Shown here: piece by piece, positions 1 to 8,341 of the stretch
How positions within the stretch are numbered: the first letter of the stretch is position 1
Layout: each line of letters begins with the position of its first letter
Source of the DNA: G965230065 sp965230065
Lineage (GTDB): Bacteria; Bacteroidota; Bacteroidia; Cytophagales; Cyclobacteriaceae
Reading direction: 5' to 3'
Length of the DNA stretch: 64,000 nt
Assembly (NCBI GenBank): GCA_965230065.1
Contig: OZ245942.1
Coordinates: 2,914,001 to 2,978,000 of the forward strand
Notes under the pieces: model-generated
Told to the model about the DNA's origin: nothing
Seen by the model: only the letters and a program-made list of their open reading frames with translations
Database searches by the model: none
Made by a program: the position numbers and the translations under genes

Positions 1-1
1 C

Positions 2-103
2 ATGAACAGTACCGACCCTGAAGTAATGATGCCCGAACTGGGCCGTACCCTTATTCATGAAGAAGGCGTAGCCCTAATTCGTGAATGGATTAACCAGTTG
101 TAA
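2..103 (+). CDS. C-terminal end of a protein cut by the window edge
   Basis: An open frame enters from the left edge and ends in TAA, giving 33 visible residues that finish with ELGRTLIHEEGVALIREWI and NQL. This tail resembles the C-terminus of secreted haem- or PQQ-type proteins of Bacteroidota (TIGR03806-like), in which a 'MPxLGR...GxxLIREWI' ending is common. That assignment comes from memory of the family ending only. The Met at position 2 is probably internal rather than the start. The following 107 bases before the AraC regulator hold no other gene. Confidence 0.5.
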   Translation: MNSTDPEVMMPELGRTLIHEEGVALIREWINQL

Positions 104-210
104 GACGAATGTAAAACGAATCGGGATGCCGAAACAATTGCAATTTCGTTTTACAAAGCTCTCTAAATCCACTAATTTTCCATCTGTTTCATCCAACAGA
201 TGCGATAAAC

Positions 211-1335
211 TTGTATTTCAATCTTTACAACTTACTCATTTTCTTTGGTGTAGGGCAGGGAATTATCCTGGGGCTGGTAATTTTTTTCTTGCGGAAAGAA
301 GAAGACCGGGCTGCTGTTTTCCTGGCGGCCCTCATTATCAGTTTTGCCCTTACCACCGGCAAGCACCTTGTGATAGATTTGCAGGAACAAAATCCCTGGT
401 TATCGCCACTGATACTCCCACTCTCCTTTTTTTTGCTGATGGGACCATTGCTTTATTTTTATATTAAAAGCACGGTTTCATCTCATTTTCAGATAAAAGG
501 GAAAGATTGGCTGCATTTTGTTCCGGCTTTTGTTTTTTTAATGCTGCAGTTGGGGATTTTCCTCTCAAAAACGGCCATCCCAAATGCCAGGATTAACGGA
601 ATTTCGGGTACTTTGCAACTGTCCGAACAAGTAGCGGGGCTGGCTTCTTTCTTTGTGTATGGCTTTTTGGGGCTGCAAAAAGTGAGGAATTATCAACGAT
701 GGATTGCGCAGGAGTATTCCAACCATGAATATATAACACTTGCCTGGCTGCGCAGTCTGCTCATTGCATTGCTCATTGGGTGGGTATTATTGCTGGGTTT
801 CACTTGTTTTGATCTGGTTTTTCACGATTTTCATTTACCCCCTTCTGCTTACTACCCTTTATTGCTTTACGTTTCAGTGCTTATTTACTGGATGGGCCTG
901 AAAAAACTGATGATGCTCAGGCAGCCCGTACCCGCTCAAACGGTGGTTGAGAATACCAAAAACCAAATCATGCCGGAAGAAAACCCGGAGGATTTACGGG
1001 ATGAAATTGCCCGTTTAGAGGCATTGGTAATACAGCAAAAGCCCTATCTGGACCCGGAGCTCAAGCTTGACAAACTGGCATCTCTCATGGGTTTACACCC
1101 TAAAACTTTATCTCATTTGCTGAATAAAGGGCTGGAAACCAGTTTTTATGACTTTATCAACAGCCACAGGGTAGAGGAAGTAAAAGCAAAACTCACCGAC
1201 CCAGCATATGAAAGGTATACGCTGTTGGGCGTTGCTCTTGATTCAGGCTTTAATTCCAAATCTACCTTTAATCATATTTTTAAGAAATTTACCCAGCAAA
1301 CGCCTTTGGAATATAAGCGGAAATATGTTCAGTGA
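211..1335 (+). CDS. AraC-family regulator with N-terminal membrane domain
   Basis: A 374-residue protein with about seven hydrophobic segments in residues 1-235, a short acidic linker, and a C-terminal AraC/XylS helix-turn-helix domain at about 265-370. The second helix-turn-helix is recognisable in VALDSGFNSKSTFNHIFKKF and is followed by the typical TPLEYKRKY end. Membrane-anchored AraC proteins of this layout are frequent in Bacteroidota and are thought to sense an envelope signal; the ligand and targets are unknown. The frame has no in-frame ATG near its N-terminus, so a TTG start is inferred; the predicted first residues, ending FFGVGQGIILG, look like a normal family N-terminus. It is convergent with the PIG-L gene downstream. 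Confidence 0.85.
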   Translation: MYFNLYNLLIFFGVGQGIILGLVIFFLRKEEDRAAVFLAALIISFALTTGKHLVIDLQEQNPWLSPLILPLSFFLLMGPLLYFYIKSTVSSHFQIKGKDWLHFVPAFVFLMLQLGIFLSKTAIPNARINGISGTLQLSEQVAGLASFFVYGFLGLQKVRNYQRWIAQEYSNHEYITLAWLRSLLIALLIGWVLLLGFTCFDLVFHDFHLPPSAYYPLLLYVSVLIYWMGLKKLMMLRQPVPAQTVVENTKNQIMPEENPEDLRDEIARLEALVIQQKPYLDPELKLDKLASLMGLHPKTLSHLLNKGLETSFYDFINSHRVEEVKAKLTDPAYERYTLLGVALDSGFNSKSTFNHIFKKFTQQTPLEYKRKYVQ

Positions 1336-1365
1336 CAGGCTTTTATTGGCATTATGGCTTTCAGT

Positions 1366-2343
1366 TTACTTTTCTACTGCATGCACTTTTATGTACTTTT
1401 CTAATTCAGAGTCTTTGGGGCCTATATAATGGAAGCGTTCTGCCCATTCCAGGTCATATTGTTCCCCGAGTTTACGGTCAGAAGGTACACCTCTCAACCT
1501 TTCAGAGTCGATATCCAGGACAAAATGTTCGATGTAGTTCAGGTTTGCTGATTCATCATCGATGCCCAGCACAGGCAGGTATTTGTTTTCACCAGCCAGC
1601 CTCTTTTTCAAATTTGCACCGCTTTCTCCGCCTGGGCCTTGGGTAACATTAACGCGGTTTGCTTTCACCTTCTCGTCAATCACTCCGGATATATCTACAA
1701 TACGATTGACGAGCTGAGGGCCACGGGCGAAATAATACTTTTCTTTAACAGCATGCGGTTTTAGCCCGGCATCAAAATGCTCGGGGTAGTCTAATCGCCC
1801 GCCCGCCATCCAGGCGGCAGCTTCTACAACACGGGCGGTAACATAATGATCCGGGTTTTCTTCATAATGGCCCCAGGGGTCGTAGGTAATAACCGTGTCT
1901 ACTTTTAATAACCTGAACAGGAAAATGAGCCGGGCTTTCAACTCTTGTATACTGACATTGTCCATGCGGTGGTTGGTGTAATTGAGATTGTACACCTTTT
2001 GTAACCCTAATGTTTTGGCTACATTTTCATTATCTGCCTCATTGTTTCTCACTACATCTCCAATCGTTGCTCCCCTGCCGGCATGGTCGTCGTTAGAGGT
2101 CCTGATCAAATATCCGGTATAACCTTCTTTGATAAGTTTTGCCACCGTGCCTCCGGCAAAAAGAGGGATGTCATCGCAATGAGGCTGGATAGCAGCCAGC
2201 ACCTTGCCCTTGTGGGGCTGCCCGTTTTGTGCATGCTCGATGATGACTTCTTCGGACTCATTATTCATTGCTTTGATATTGTAACCGGAAATAGGTACCA
2301 TACCGAATAATGCCCCATGCTTCATAAAGCTTCTTCTTTCCAT
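1366..2343 (-). CDS. PIG-L family deacetylase, probably Tat-exported
   Basis: A 325-residue zinc-dependent N-deacetylase of the LmbE/PIG-L family. The metal-binding motif appears as PHCDD (His55, Asp57, Asp58; the usual form is HPDD), with a second histidine in NPDHYVTARVV, which also matches the family. The N-terminus MERRSFMKHGALFGM carries an RRSFMK twin-arginine-like signal, so the enzyme is probably exported folded. Family members remove N-acetyl groups from sugars or sugar conjugates; the substrate here cannot be told. A possible promoter lies just upstream on this strand (GGTATCTTTATC, complement of about 2359-2370). The gene stands alone, convergent with the AraC regulator. Confidence 0.88.
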   Translation of the reverse strand: MERRSFMKHGALFGMVPISGYNIKAMNNESEEVIIEHAQNGQPHKGKVLAAIQPHCDDIPLFAGGTVAKLIKEGYTGYLIRTSNDDHAGRGATIGDVVRNNEADNENVAKTLGLQKVYNLNYTNHRMDNVSIQELKARLIFLFRLLKVDTVITYDPWGHYEENPDHYVTARVVEAAAWMAGGRLDYPEHFDAGLKPHAVKEKYYFARGPQLVNRIVDISGVIDEKVKANRVNVTQGPGGESGANLKKRLAGENKYLPVLGIDDESANLNYIEHFVLDIDSERLRGVPSDRKLGEQYDLEWAERFHYIGPKDSELEKYIKVHAVEK

Positions 2344-2491
2344 GATAGCGTTGATTTTTATGATAAAGATACCGACTACTTTCTTTGATTACGAATTTAC
2401 TTCCCGTCCTATGCCTTAATTATGGAAAGCAGCACTCTGTCCGTCATTTAACCATAATAACACCACAACCCCTTTATATAGAGAGGATTTT

Positions 2492-2875
2492 TCATTTCCT
2501 TATCATCTTAGTTTTGGCTATTCCTGCATTAAATTGATGAATAATAAAAAAAGTGGAATCATTTAGTTTTTTAAAAGTCATTTTCCCTTCATCCGGATGG
2601 TCAAACCATATATCTGTATTTTCCTCTACTGTCATCTGTTGAATTGATATAAGCCAAGGGTTTAAATAGGTACTTATAGCCTCTCCTGCGTCAGATGAAG
2701 AATTGTTATTAATTTTACGTGAGTTATGGATTAAAAATGCCCTGATTCGTGCAAATAGAAAGTTTGCTGTCTGAGCGAAGCGAGTTTCAAACTTTCTGAG
2801 ATTTTTTGCATACTTTTTTATCGATTGAAAAAAGTATGAGCCCGTCCGGCTTGAGGGCAAGCGTTTGAAAATCAA
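2492..2875 (-). pseudogene. Doubtful ORF whose 5' half lies in a structured repeat
   Basis: A 127-codon frame with no family I recognise. Its first about 52 codons fall entirely inside the hairpin-rich repeat at 2717-2920 and have repeat-derived composition. Only the last about 70 residues, from SSSDAGEAISTYLNPW onward, look like genuine protein (alternating hydrophobic and charged residues with a short IWFDHPDEGKMTF segment). The simplest reading is the 3' remnant of a gene interrupted by the repeat, or a small gene starting within it. No start codon or promoter can be placed with confidence. Confidence 0.3.
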
Positions 2876-2920
2876 TTAGATATAAATATTCGTTTGTTGA
2901 ATCAAATCCATAATTCACGT
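2717..2920. repeat. MITE-like element with terminal inverted repeats and three internal hairpins
   Basis: The ends are a 16-bp inverted repeat with one mismatch: ACGTGAGTTATGGATT at 2717-2732 and AATCCATAATTCACGT at 2905-2920. Inside, on the + strand, are three strong stems in a row: AGAAAGTTTG with CAAACTTTCT, CATACTTTTTT with AAAAAAGTATG, and GCCC with GGGC. There is no room for a transposase. The structure fits a non-autonomous mobile element or a dispersed structured repeat. No target-site duplication is obvious. Confidence 0.6.
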
Positions 2921-3008
2921 TAATTTTGGGTGTTTGGCAGCTTAGTAGAAACAGAAATAAAGTAAAAAAATAAGTTTATCATTCATAGCTTTTTAAACAG
3001 TATACTGC

Positions 3009-3359
3009 TCATTTCTCACTTTCTATAATCTTTTCTATTTGTTGTCGATTTTCAGGAAGGTAATTGATTGCAACGTCCCAAATTATTTCGTAGTCAATGC
3101 CAAAGTATTCATGTGATACTTTGTTTCTCAAATAATACATTTCTTGCCAGGGAACGTCAGGGTATTTCTCTTTGATTTCTATGGGTAAGTTCTTTGATGC
3201 TTCGCCAATTATTTCAAAATTTCTGATGACGGCATCTACTGTTTTATAATCTCTCTTAAAACTGATAAAATCGTATCCATCAATATACTCAGCAATTCTA
3301 TCCATAGCTAGTAGAATATCTGCTAAATACATTTGATATGTACGGTTTTCTTTTTTCAA
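3009..3359 (-). CDS. hepT: HEPN-domain (DUF86/HepT-like) toxin
   Basis: A 116-residue all-helical DUF86 protein. The HEPN RNase signature R-x4-6-H is present as RNKVSHEYFG near residue 82, and the flanking NFEIIGEASKNLP and PWQEMYYLRN segments are typical of the family. HepT-type toxins cleave or otherwise attack RNA and are neutralised by a cognate MNT nucleotidyltransferase, which is the gene immediately upstream, one base away. The pair is therefore a complete HEPN/MNT (type VII) toxin-antitoxin module. The 'RNxxxHEYFG' form is the tyrosine-containing version that the antitoxin of characterised pairs AMPylates next to the catalytic histidine; the same is inferred here. Confidence 0.88.
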   Translation of the reverse strand: MKKENRTYQMYLADILLAMDRIAEYIDGYDFISFKRDYKTVDAVIRNFEIIGEASKNLPIEIKEKYPDVPWQEMYYLRNKVSHEYFGIDYEIIWDVAINYLPENRQQIEKIIESEK

Positions 3360-3360
3360 T

Positions 3361-3651
3361 TTACACGTATTTTACCTGATTTAAAATTTTCTCTTTTATT
3401 TGCTCTTTCAATGCATTCTTGGTCACCAGATCAATCTTGCGGCCAAATATTTTCTCGAGATAAATTTCTAATGAAAAGAATTTCCAGCCTATTGGCCTTT
3501 CCAATTCAACAAGTATATCGATATCACTATCTTTTGTGTGTAAGTTGTCGGAAAAGGAACCAAATATACCGATTTCTTTTACTGCATACTCCTTGAGTAA
3601 AACAGGTTTTAATTCTTTTAACTTGCTGAATACTTCCGCTTTTGTCATCAT
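3361..3651 (-). CDS. mntA: MNT-family nucleotidyltransferase antitoxin
   Basis: A minimal nucleotidyltransferase of 96 residues. The catalytic core is visible as GIFGSFSDN followed by KDSDIDILVEL (GSx10DxD pattern) and a third acidic position in KIDLVTKNAL. The frame is open upstream to 3696, but that would overlap the preceding operon and add an atypical hydrophobic leader; the tandem ATGs at 3651 and 3648 give the normal family N-terminus (MMTKAEVFSKLKEL). It forms a two-gene operon with the HEPN toxin and probably inactivates it by adding AMP to the toxin's tyrosine. No insertion sequence borders the module. Confidence 0.87.
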   Translation of the reverse strand: MMTKAEVFSKLKELKPVLLKEYAVKEIGIFGSFSDNLHTKDSDIDILVELERPIGWKFFSLEIYLEKIFGRKIDLVTKNALKEQIKEKILNQVKYV

Positions 3652-3695
3652 GATACCAAAGATAATGAAATTAAAAATAGCATTAATAGAACGCA

Positions 3696-5090
3696 TTAGA
3701 GTGAATCATCTACAGGCAACAACTTCCCTGGATTCATTAAATTATCAGGGTCAAAAGCTTGTTTGATCGTACGCATGGCATCCAGTGCTTCATGATGTTC
3801 GGCCTGCATATATTGTAACTTGCCAATGCCGATGCCATGCTCGCCGGAGCAAGTACCTTCCATCGCCAAAGCGCGCTGCACCAGCCGCTTGTTAAGGGCT
3901 TTTGCTTTTTCAAAGGTAGAAGTATCGCCGGGGAGCATGGGAATGACCAGGTGAAAGTTGCCATCGCCCAAATGCCCCAGAATAGGGGCAAAAAGTCCTG
4001 TAGCTTCAATGTCAGCCTGAGTTTCTACAATACATTGGGCTAATTTTGAAATGGGCACGCACACATCAGTACTCATGTTATGAGCACCCGGCATCATGTC
4101 AACTACCGCATAGGTGGCATCGGTGCGGGCCTGCCAGAGTTTTTCCCGGCTGGCTGCATCTTTCTCCCAGATAAAACCTGCCCCGCCAAATTCCCGGGCA
4201 AAGTGCTGCACTTTCCCGATTTGCTCATTGAGTTCTGCTTCTGTGCCATGAAATTCCAGAAAAAGGGTGGGCTTTTCTTCATAATTGAGTTTTGAGTATC
4301 GGTTGATGGCCTGCATCAAAGTAGCATCCAGCAGTTCTATCCGGGCAATGGGTACGCCTTTTTGTATGGTTTTGATGGTGGTGTTGACGGCGGCTTCTAC
4401 CGAAGGAAAGGAACAAACAGCAGCGTAAATTTCTTCGGGAACAGCATGCAGTTTGAGGGTAAGTTCCGTAACGATGCCCAGGGTGCCTTCCGAGCCGATG
4501 AACAGGCGGGTGAGGTCATAACCCGTAGCAGATTTTTTGGCTTTGCTGCCTGTTTTAATGATTTCCCCGTTAGGCAAAACCACTTTCATCGCAAGCACAT
4601 TGTCTTTCATGGTGCCATACCGTACGGCATTGGTACCGGAAGCCCGGGTACTGGCCATACCACCCAGAGAGGCATTGATGCCGGGGCCGATGGGAAAAAA
4701 GAACCCGCTTCCTTCCAAGGCTTTGTCCAACTGGTTTCGGGTAACGCCTGCCTGTACGGTAGCATGCATATCGGCAACGTTTATTTCATGTACCTGCGCC
4801 ATCAATTTTAAGTCTATGCAAACGCCACCTTTTAAAGCTACTACGTGTCCTTCCAGCGAAGTGCCTGCCCCAAAGGGAATGATGGGGGCTTTGTATTTGC
4901 TGCAAACTTTTACAATGGCTGCCACTTCTTCGGTAGATTGTGGGTACACCACAGCATCTGGCGGCATACAATCGTGGTAACTGTACCCGGCACCATGTTC
5001 TTTTCTGGCTGCATCATCCTGCACGGCCCGGTCGCCCAAAATATCTTTAAGGGCTGTAAAAAGAGTTTGTTGCTGTGTAATGTTTGTCAT
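3696..5090 (-). CDS. FAD-linked oxidase, D-lactate/glycolate dehydrogenase (GlcD) family
   Basis: A 464-residue flavoenzyme of the VAO/p-cresol methylhydroxylase fold. The FAD-binding half shows YPQSTEEVAAIV, PFGAGTSLEGH and the long glycine-rich stretch through GPGINASLGGMAST. The C-terminal cap ends with HLGDGNFHLVI, CSGEHGIGIGK and DPDNLMNPGKLLP, all diagnostic of D-2-hydroxyacid dehydrogenases such as GlcD and DLD. It oxidises D-lactate, glycolate or a similar D-2-hydroxyacid and passes electrons to a quinone or cytochrome; the substrate is not decided by sequence. It overlaps the preceding 2-hydroxyacid dehydrogenase by the ATGA tetranucleotide, so the two are translated together. Confidence 0.9.
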   Translation of the reverse strand: MTNITQQQTLFTALKDILGDRAVQDDAARKEHGAGYSYHDCMPPDAVVYPQSTEEVAAIVKVCSKYKAPIIPFGAGTSLEGHVVALKGGVCIDLKLMAQVHEINVADMHATVQAGVTRNQLDKALEGSGFFFPIGPGINASLGGMASTRASGTNAVRYGTMKDNVLAMKVVLPNGEIIKTGSKAKKSATGYDLTRLFIGSEGTLGIVTELTLKLHAVPEEIYAAVCSFPSVEAAVNTTIKTIQKGVPIARIELLDATLMQAINRYSKLNYEEKPTLFLEFHGTEAELNEQIGKVQHFAREFGGAGFIWEKDAASREKLWQARTDATYAVVDMMPGAHNMSTDVCVPISKLAQCIVETQADIEATGLFAPILGHLGDGNFHLVIPMLPGDTSTFEKAKALNKRLVQRALAMEGTCSGEHGIGIGKLQYMQAEHHEALDAMRTIKQAFDPDNLMNPGKLLPVDDSL

Positions 5091-6088
5091 GCCTGCTCCA
5101 TGGTTTCGGGGTTAACGAGGTAGGGCACTTTTTTGCGTTTGTAATATTCAATAATATTAACCGCGGCACGAAACGACATTTCATCCCGGGCTTCTACCGT
5201 TGCCGAGCCAATGTGGGGCAAAATGGCTACATTAGGCATAGATAATAAAGGATTGTCTGGCTGCATGGGCTCCGGGTTGGTTACGTCCAGTCCGGCGCCC
5301 CAGATAGTTCCATCTTTAAGGGCTGCTATCAGGTCTTGCTCGTTGTGCACCCCACCCCTGGCTGTATTGATGAAAACAGCGGTTGGTTTCATTTTTTCAA
5401 AAGCTGCCCGGTTGAATATTCCTTTGGTTTCTTCACTCAGAACGCTGTGGGCAGATAATACATCACTTTGCTGCAACAATTCGTCGAAGCTTACTTTTTT
5501 GGCATCCAAAAGCTTTTCGGCTTTTTCGTTGTGGCTGCGGTTGCAGTAAATAATTTCCATGTTGTATGCCCCTTTGCAGCGTTTTGCCATTTCCAGGCCA
5601 ATGCTGCCCAGGCCAAAAATGCCCAGGGTTTTGTTTTTGAGTTCAAACCCCAGGTGGGCTTTGGGGCGGAAAAATCCCCATTCCCCTTTAGCGATGGATT
5701 TGTGCCTGTGAAACATTTTCCGGGAAACATTGATCATCAAACCAAAGGCTACATCAGCCGTGGCATCGCTCATGGCCCCGGGCGCGTTGCCAATGGGTAT
5801 ATCCAGGCGGGTGGCTTCATCAATGTCAATATTATCATACCCGGCAGCAAACTGGGAAATGATATCCAGGTGTTTGCATTCATTGAGGAAAGTAGCATTT
5901 ATTTTATTTTCACTCAGGCTGAGCATGGCATCGTTTTGTAGGGCTTCCGTTCTCAATTCGTCATTGTTCATGGGACGGTCATGGGGCCAAACATTTACGG
6001 TAAACCCTTCATTTTTGAGCATTTCGATGCCTTTGTCCGGGATTTGCCGGGTTACGAGTATTTTTATTTGTTGTTGTGGTGTTTGCAT
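5087..6088 (-). CDS. D-2-hydroxyacid dehydrogenase (glyoxylate/hydroxypyruvate reductase type)
   Basis: A 333-residue NAD(P)-dependent dehydrogenase. The Rossmann motif is GIFGLGSIGLEMAKRC. The catalytic Arg, Glu and His occur in NTARGGVHNE, NPEPMQPDNP and LPHIGSATVEARD, and the N-terminal half holds the usual QFAAGYDNIDI. It most resembles glyoxylate reductases/D-glycerate dehydrogenases. It is the first gene of an operon with the FAD-linked oxidase. Together they would interconvert a 2-oxoacid and its D-hydroxyacid through a soluble NAD(P) route and a membrane/flavin route. The ATG start is followed directly by a plausible family N-terminus; no Shine-Dalgarno is present. Confidence 0.92.
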   Translation of the reverse strand: MQTPQQQIKILVTRQIPDKGIEMLKNEGFTVNVWPHDRPMNNDELRTEALQNDAMLSLSENKINATFLNECKHLDIISQFAAGYDNIDIDEATRLDIPIGNAPGAMSDATADVAFGLMINVSRKMFHRHKSIAKGEWGFFRPKAHLGFELKNKTLGIFGLGSIGLEMAKRCKGAYNMEIIYCNRSHNEKAEKLLDAKKVSFDELLQQSDVLSAHSVLSEETKGIFNRAAFEKMKPTAVFINTARGGVHNEQDLIAALKDGTIWGAGLDVTNPEPMQPDNPLLSMPNVAILPHIGSATVEARDEMSFRAAVNIIEYYKRKKVPYLVNPETMEQA

Positions 6089-6176
6089 GTGAGATACTTA
6101 AGAATATATTGAAAAATTTTATTCGGCTTTTCTAGCAATAATGAAATGTCATATCAAAATGACGACTTGATTCTAT

Positions 6177-6298
6177 GTTCTTTTTGGCATTGCCCCAAAA
6201 AGAACGGCAGCGGCCGACCGTCAAAAAGGTCTAGGAAATTCAATGCGGGGCATCCCATGCTTCCCCGCACAAAACCTACGCACCCCCGCTGAATTTCC
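6177..6298. repeat. Palindromic intergenic element (three nested or adjacent stems)
   Basis: The 282-base gap before the 2-hydroxyacid dehydrogenase operon contains a compact structured block. GTTCTTTTTGG at 6177-6187 pairs with CCAAAAAGAAC at 6195-6205 (11-bp stem, 7-nt loop). GGAAATTCA at 6234-6242 pairs with TGAATTTCC at 6290-6298, and inside it GCGGGG at 6245-6250 pairs with CCCCGC at 6263-6268. The block is GC-rich against AT-rich flanks. It has the look of the dispersed palindromic elements common in Bacteroidota intergenic DNA and may act as a transcription boundary. Confidence 0.6.
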
Positions 6299-6370
6299 AG
6301 GCCATCGCTCATTTATTTTCTTGATTTACAACATTCAAACATGCTCAAATTATGACAAAGCATATGAAGT

Positions 6371-6778
6371 TTATATGAATATTTTTATTACTTCTTTAAA
6401 AGTACTTTTTTGACAGACAGACTGTTTTATTTCATCTTTTGTGTCAAGTGATAACCAATGTTTTGAATTCTTATTAGTGTGTTCTATTATCATGTTTTTC
6501 AAATCATCTAATTCCAGAGTTTTGGTGAACTCAAAAACCAATTCCATTTGGAACATAGGCTGAAAATATTTAATAGAATCAATTAACTTTGCTCTTCCCT
6601 GCAAACTGGCCTTGACCAAATTATACTGATTCCCTTTCGAGTCAATTAAAATCATTTTCCGCTTATAAAAAGTATGCCCACCTTTTGAGATAAGCCCTAA
6701 CCCTTTAACAAACCCATAAATGTTTTTGTCATTTTCTCTTATTAACATTGCTGGGTATTTCAACTCGATATTGGTCAT
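6371..6778 (-). CDS. Hypothetical protein
   Basis: A 135-residue soluble protein with no family I recognise. It is mainly predicted beta strand in the first half (KYPAMLIRENDKNIYGFVKG, KMILIDSKGNQYNLVKA) and helix in the second (DDLKNMIIEHTNKNSKHWLS). The strand-rich, charged pattern recalls small immunity or contact-associated proteins, but nothing around it supports that. The gene is AT-rich and Lys/Asn-rich compared with neighbours, which may indicate recent acquisition. It stands alone between the palindromic element and the SMR transporter. Confidence 0.55.
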   Translation of the reverse strand: MTNIELKYPAMLIRENDKNIYGFVKGLGLISKGGHTFYKRKMILIDSKGNQYNLVKASLQGRAKLIDSIKYFQPMFQMELVFEFTKTLELDDLKNMIIEHTNKNSKHWLSLDTKDEIKQSVCQKSTFKEVIKIFI

Positions 6779-6861
6779 TTTAGAGTAGGGCCGACGTTTT
6801 GTGCTATTATATTAATAGCTTGTTTCTATCTGAGAAGATAAAGTGCAGAAATAAACAACTT

Positions 6862-7188
6862 CTAATGAGCAACGAATTTAAGGCCGATGATGGAGGCAAT
6901 CAAGGTAGTGATGAAAAATAACCGCCAAAAGTCAGCAGGTTCTTTAAAAAAAAAGATGCCAACCAATACCGTTCCCACAGCACCAATGCCCGTCCACACG
7001 GCATAAGCTGTGCCAATAGGCAGGGTTTGGGTTGCTTTGTACAGCAAAAACATGCTGATGGATAAACTCACCAAAAACCCGAATAACCACCAGTTGGCCG
7101 TTGCCCCGGTGGTTTCTTTTGCTTTTCCCAGACAGGTGGCAAAACCCACCTCAAACAGTCCGGCAATTACCAATAATATCCAGTTCAT
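6862..7188 (-). CDS. sugE: SMR-family exporter, SugE/Gdx type
   Basis: A 108-residue four-helix small multidrug resistance protein. The essential membrane glutamate is Glu13 in VIAGLFEVGFA, and the highly conserved block GTAYAVWTGIGAVGT is followed by a C-terminal IIGLKFVAH. The sequence follows the SugE (Gdx) subgroup closely over its whole length. SugE/Gdx proteins are proton-coupled guanidinium exporters that work as antiparallel dimers. A single gene is present, consistent with a homodimeric dual-topology exporter. No guanidine riboswitch is visible upstream of the start in the 118 bases shared with the CDF gene. Confidence 0.92.
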   Translation of the reverse strand: MNWILLVIAGLFEVGFATCLGKAKETTGATANWWLFGFLVSLSISMFLLYKATQTLPIGTAYAVWTGIGAVGTVLVGIFFFKEPADFWRLFFITTLIASIIGLKFVAH

Positions 7189-7306
7189 TTGAATCTAATA
7201 ATACCATCATCTTGATAATGAGGTCAAATATACTAAAATTGATGAAGGCTGCTAAAAACAGTACTAAGACGGATAACTTTGTATCGAATTTTCTAACTTA
7301 GAGGAT

Positions 7307-8224
7307 ATGGGCCATACACACGAGCATAATCACGAACATGAGCATACCCACGCCCACACGCATGGGGTAAGCAGTAATCTGAAAGTAGCTTTTGTCCTGA
7401 ACCTGCTCTTTACCATCATAGAGTTTGTAGGAGGTATTTTTACCAACTCCATGGCCATCCTTTCCGATGCTATCCACGACCTGGGCGATACGTTTGCCAT
7501 TGGCTCTTCTTTGTTTCTGGAAAATTATTCGGAAAAAGGCAGAAGCAAGCAATTCACCTTCGGCTACAAACGCTTTTCGCCCCTGGCTGCATTAATCAAT
7601 TCTGTGATACTTTTGGCAGGCTCTATCATCATCATTTACGAAACGGTACCCCGCCTAATGCAACCGGAAACTGTAAATGCAGAGGGTATGCTCTACCTAT
7701 CCATCCTGGGCGTTTTAATGAATGGAGCCGCTGTTCTCCGCTTGAAAAAAGGGGGTAATTCTCTCAACCAGCGTACCGTTATGCTGCACTTGATGGAAGA
7801 TGCCCTGGGCTGGGTAGCAGTGCTTATTGGCAGTATTATCATGCTTTTTTGGAATGTTCCCATCGTCGACCCCATTCTTTCGCTGGGCATTGCCGCTTAT
7901 ATTTTGTGGAATACTGTGCGCAACTTAAAATCTATCTTGAAGGTATTTTTACAAGCCACACCAGAAAATGTAGATATTGAAGAAATAAACGGAGAATTGC
8001 AAAATATTACAGGAGTAACGAGTGTACACGATACCCATGTGTGGTCTATGGATGGCAATTATCATATCCTTACTACGCACCTGGTAATGAAAGAAGATAA
8101 ATCCCTGCACGAAATTGCCGCCATCCGGGCTGCTGCCCACGGTGTACTGAAGAAAAATCATATAGAGCATGCCACCATCCAGTGCGAATATGAAGGGGAA
8201 GTGTGCGAATTGAAAGAGCATTGA
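7307..8224 (+). CDS. Cation diffusion facilitator (zinc efflux, CzcD-like)
   Basis: A 305-residue CDF transporter. The N-terminus is a histidine-rich metal-binding tail (HTHEHNHEHEHTHAHTHG). Transmembrane helix 2 carries the signature SDAIHDLGDT (His/Asp zinc site), and helix 5 carries the paired site in HLMEDALGWVAVLIG. A cytosolic C-terminal domain follows from about residue 205 (GVTSVHDTHVWSMDG). CDF proteins expel Zn2+ or related divalent metals in exchange for protons as homodimers. A -7 box TAACTTTG sits at 7274-7281, about 25 bases before the ATG, though no good -33 box accompanies it. Confidence 0.93.
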   Translation: MGHTHEHNHEHEHTHAHTHGVSSNLKVAFVLNLLFTIIEFVGGIFTNSMAILSDAIHDLGDTFAIGSSLFLENYSEKGRSKQFTFGYKRFSPLAALINSVILLAGSIIIIYETVPRLMQPETVNAEGMLYLSILGVLMNGAAVLRLKKGGNSLNQRTVMLHLMEDALGWVAVLIGSIIMLFWNVPIVDPILSLGIAAYILWNTVRNLKSILKVFLQATPENVDIEEINGELQNITGVTSVHDTHVWSMDGNYHILTTHLVMKEDKSLHEIAAIRAAAHGVLKKNHIEHATIQCEYEGEVCELKEH

Positions 8225-8272
8225 CCGCTTCCAACTATTTGTCATCAAAATGTGTCTTTAGCAAAGCAAAAG

Positions 8273-8305
8273 TTTGGTAATCATTGCCAATAACGGGTAT
8301 CTTTC
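8273..8305 (+). promoter_or_regulatory. Promoter plus operator-like block of the PL8 lyase gene
   Basis: A TTTG (-33) at 8273-8276 and TATCTTTC (-7, one base from TAnnTTTG) at 8298-8305 are separated by 21 bases. The spacer contains TCATTGCCAATAACGGG. The same arrangement, with the same 21-base spacing and nearly the same spacer, precedes the SSS transporter at 10517-10549. The conservation of the spacer, which a promoter alone would not require, suggests a shared regulator site. Confidence 0.65.
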
Positions 8306-8341
8306 CAGTTTATATTATTTGCGGCAATATTTATCCAAATC

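Noticed and set aside
7189..7306. Guanidine riboswitch before sugE
   Set aside because: The gap is short and shared with a divergent gene; the conserved guanidine-I/II/III elements are not seen.
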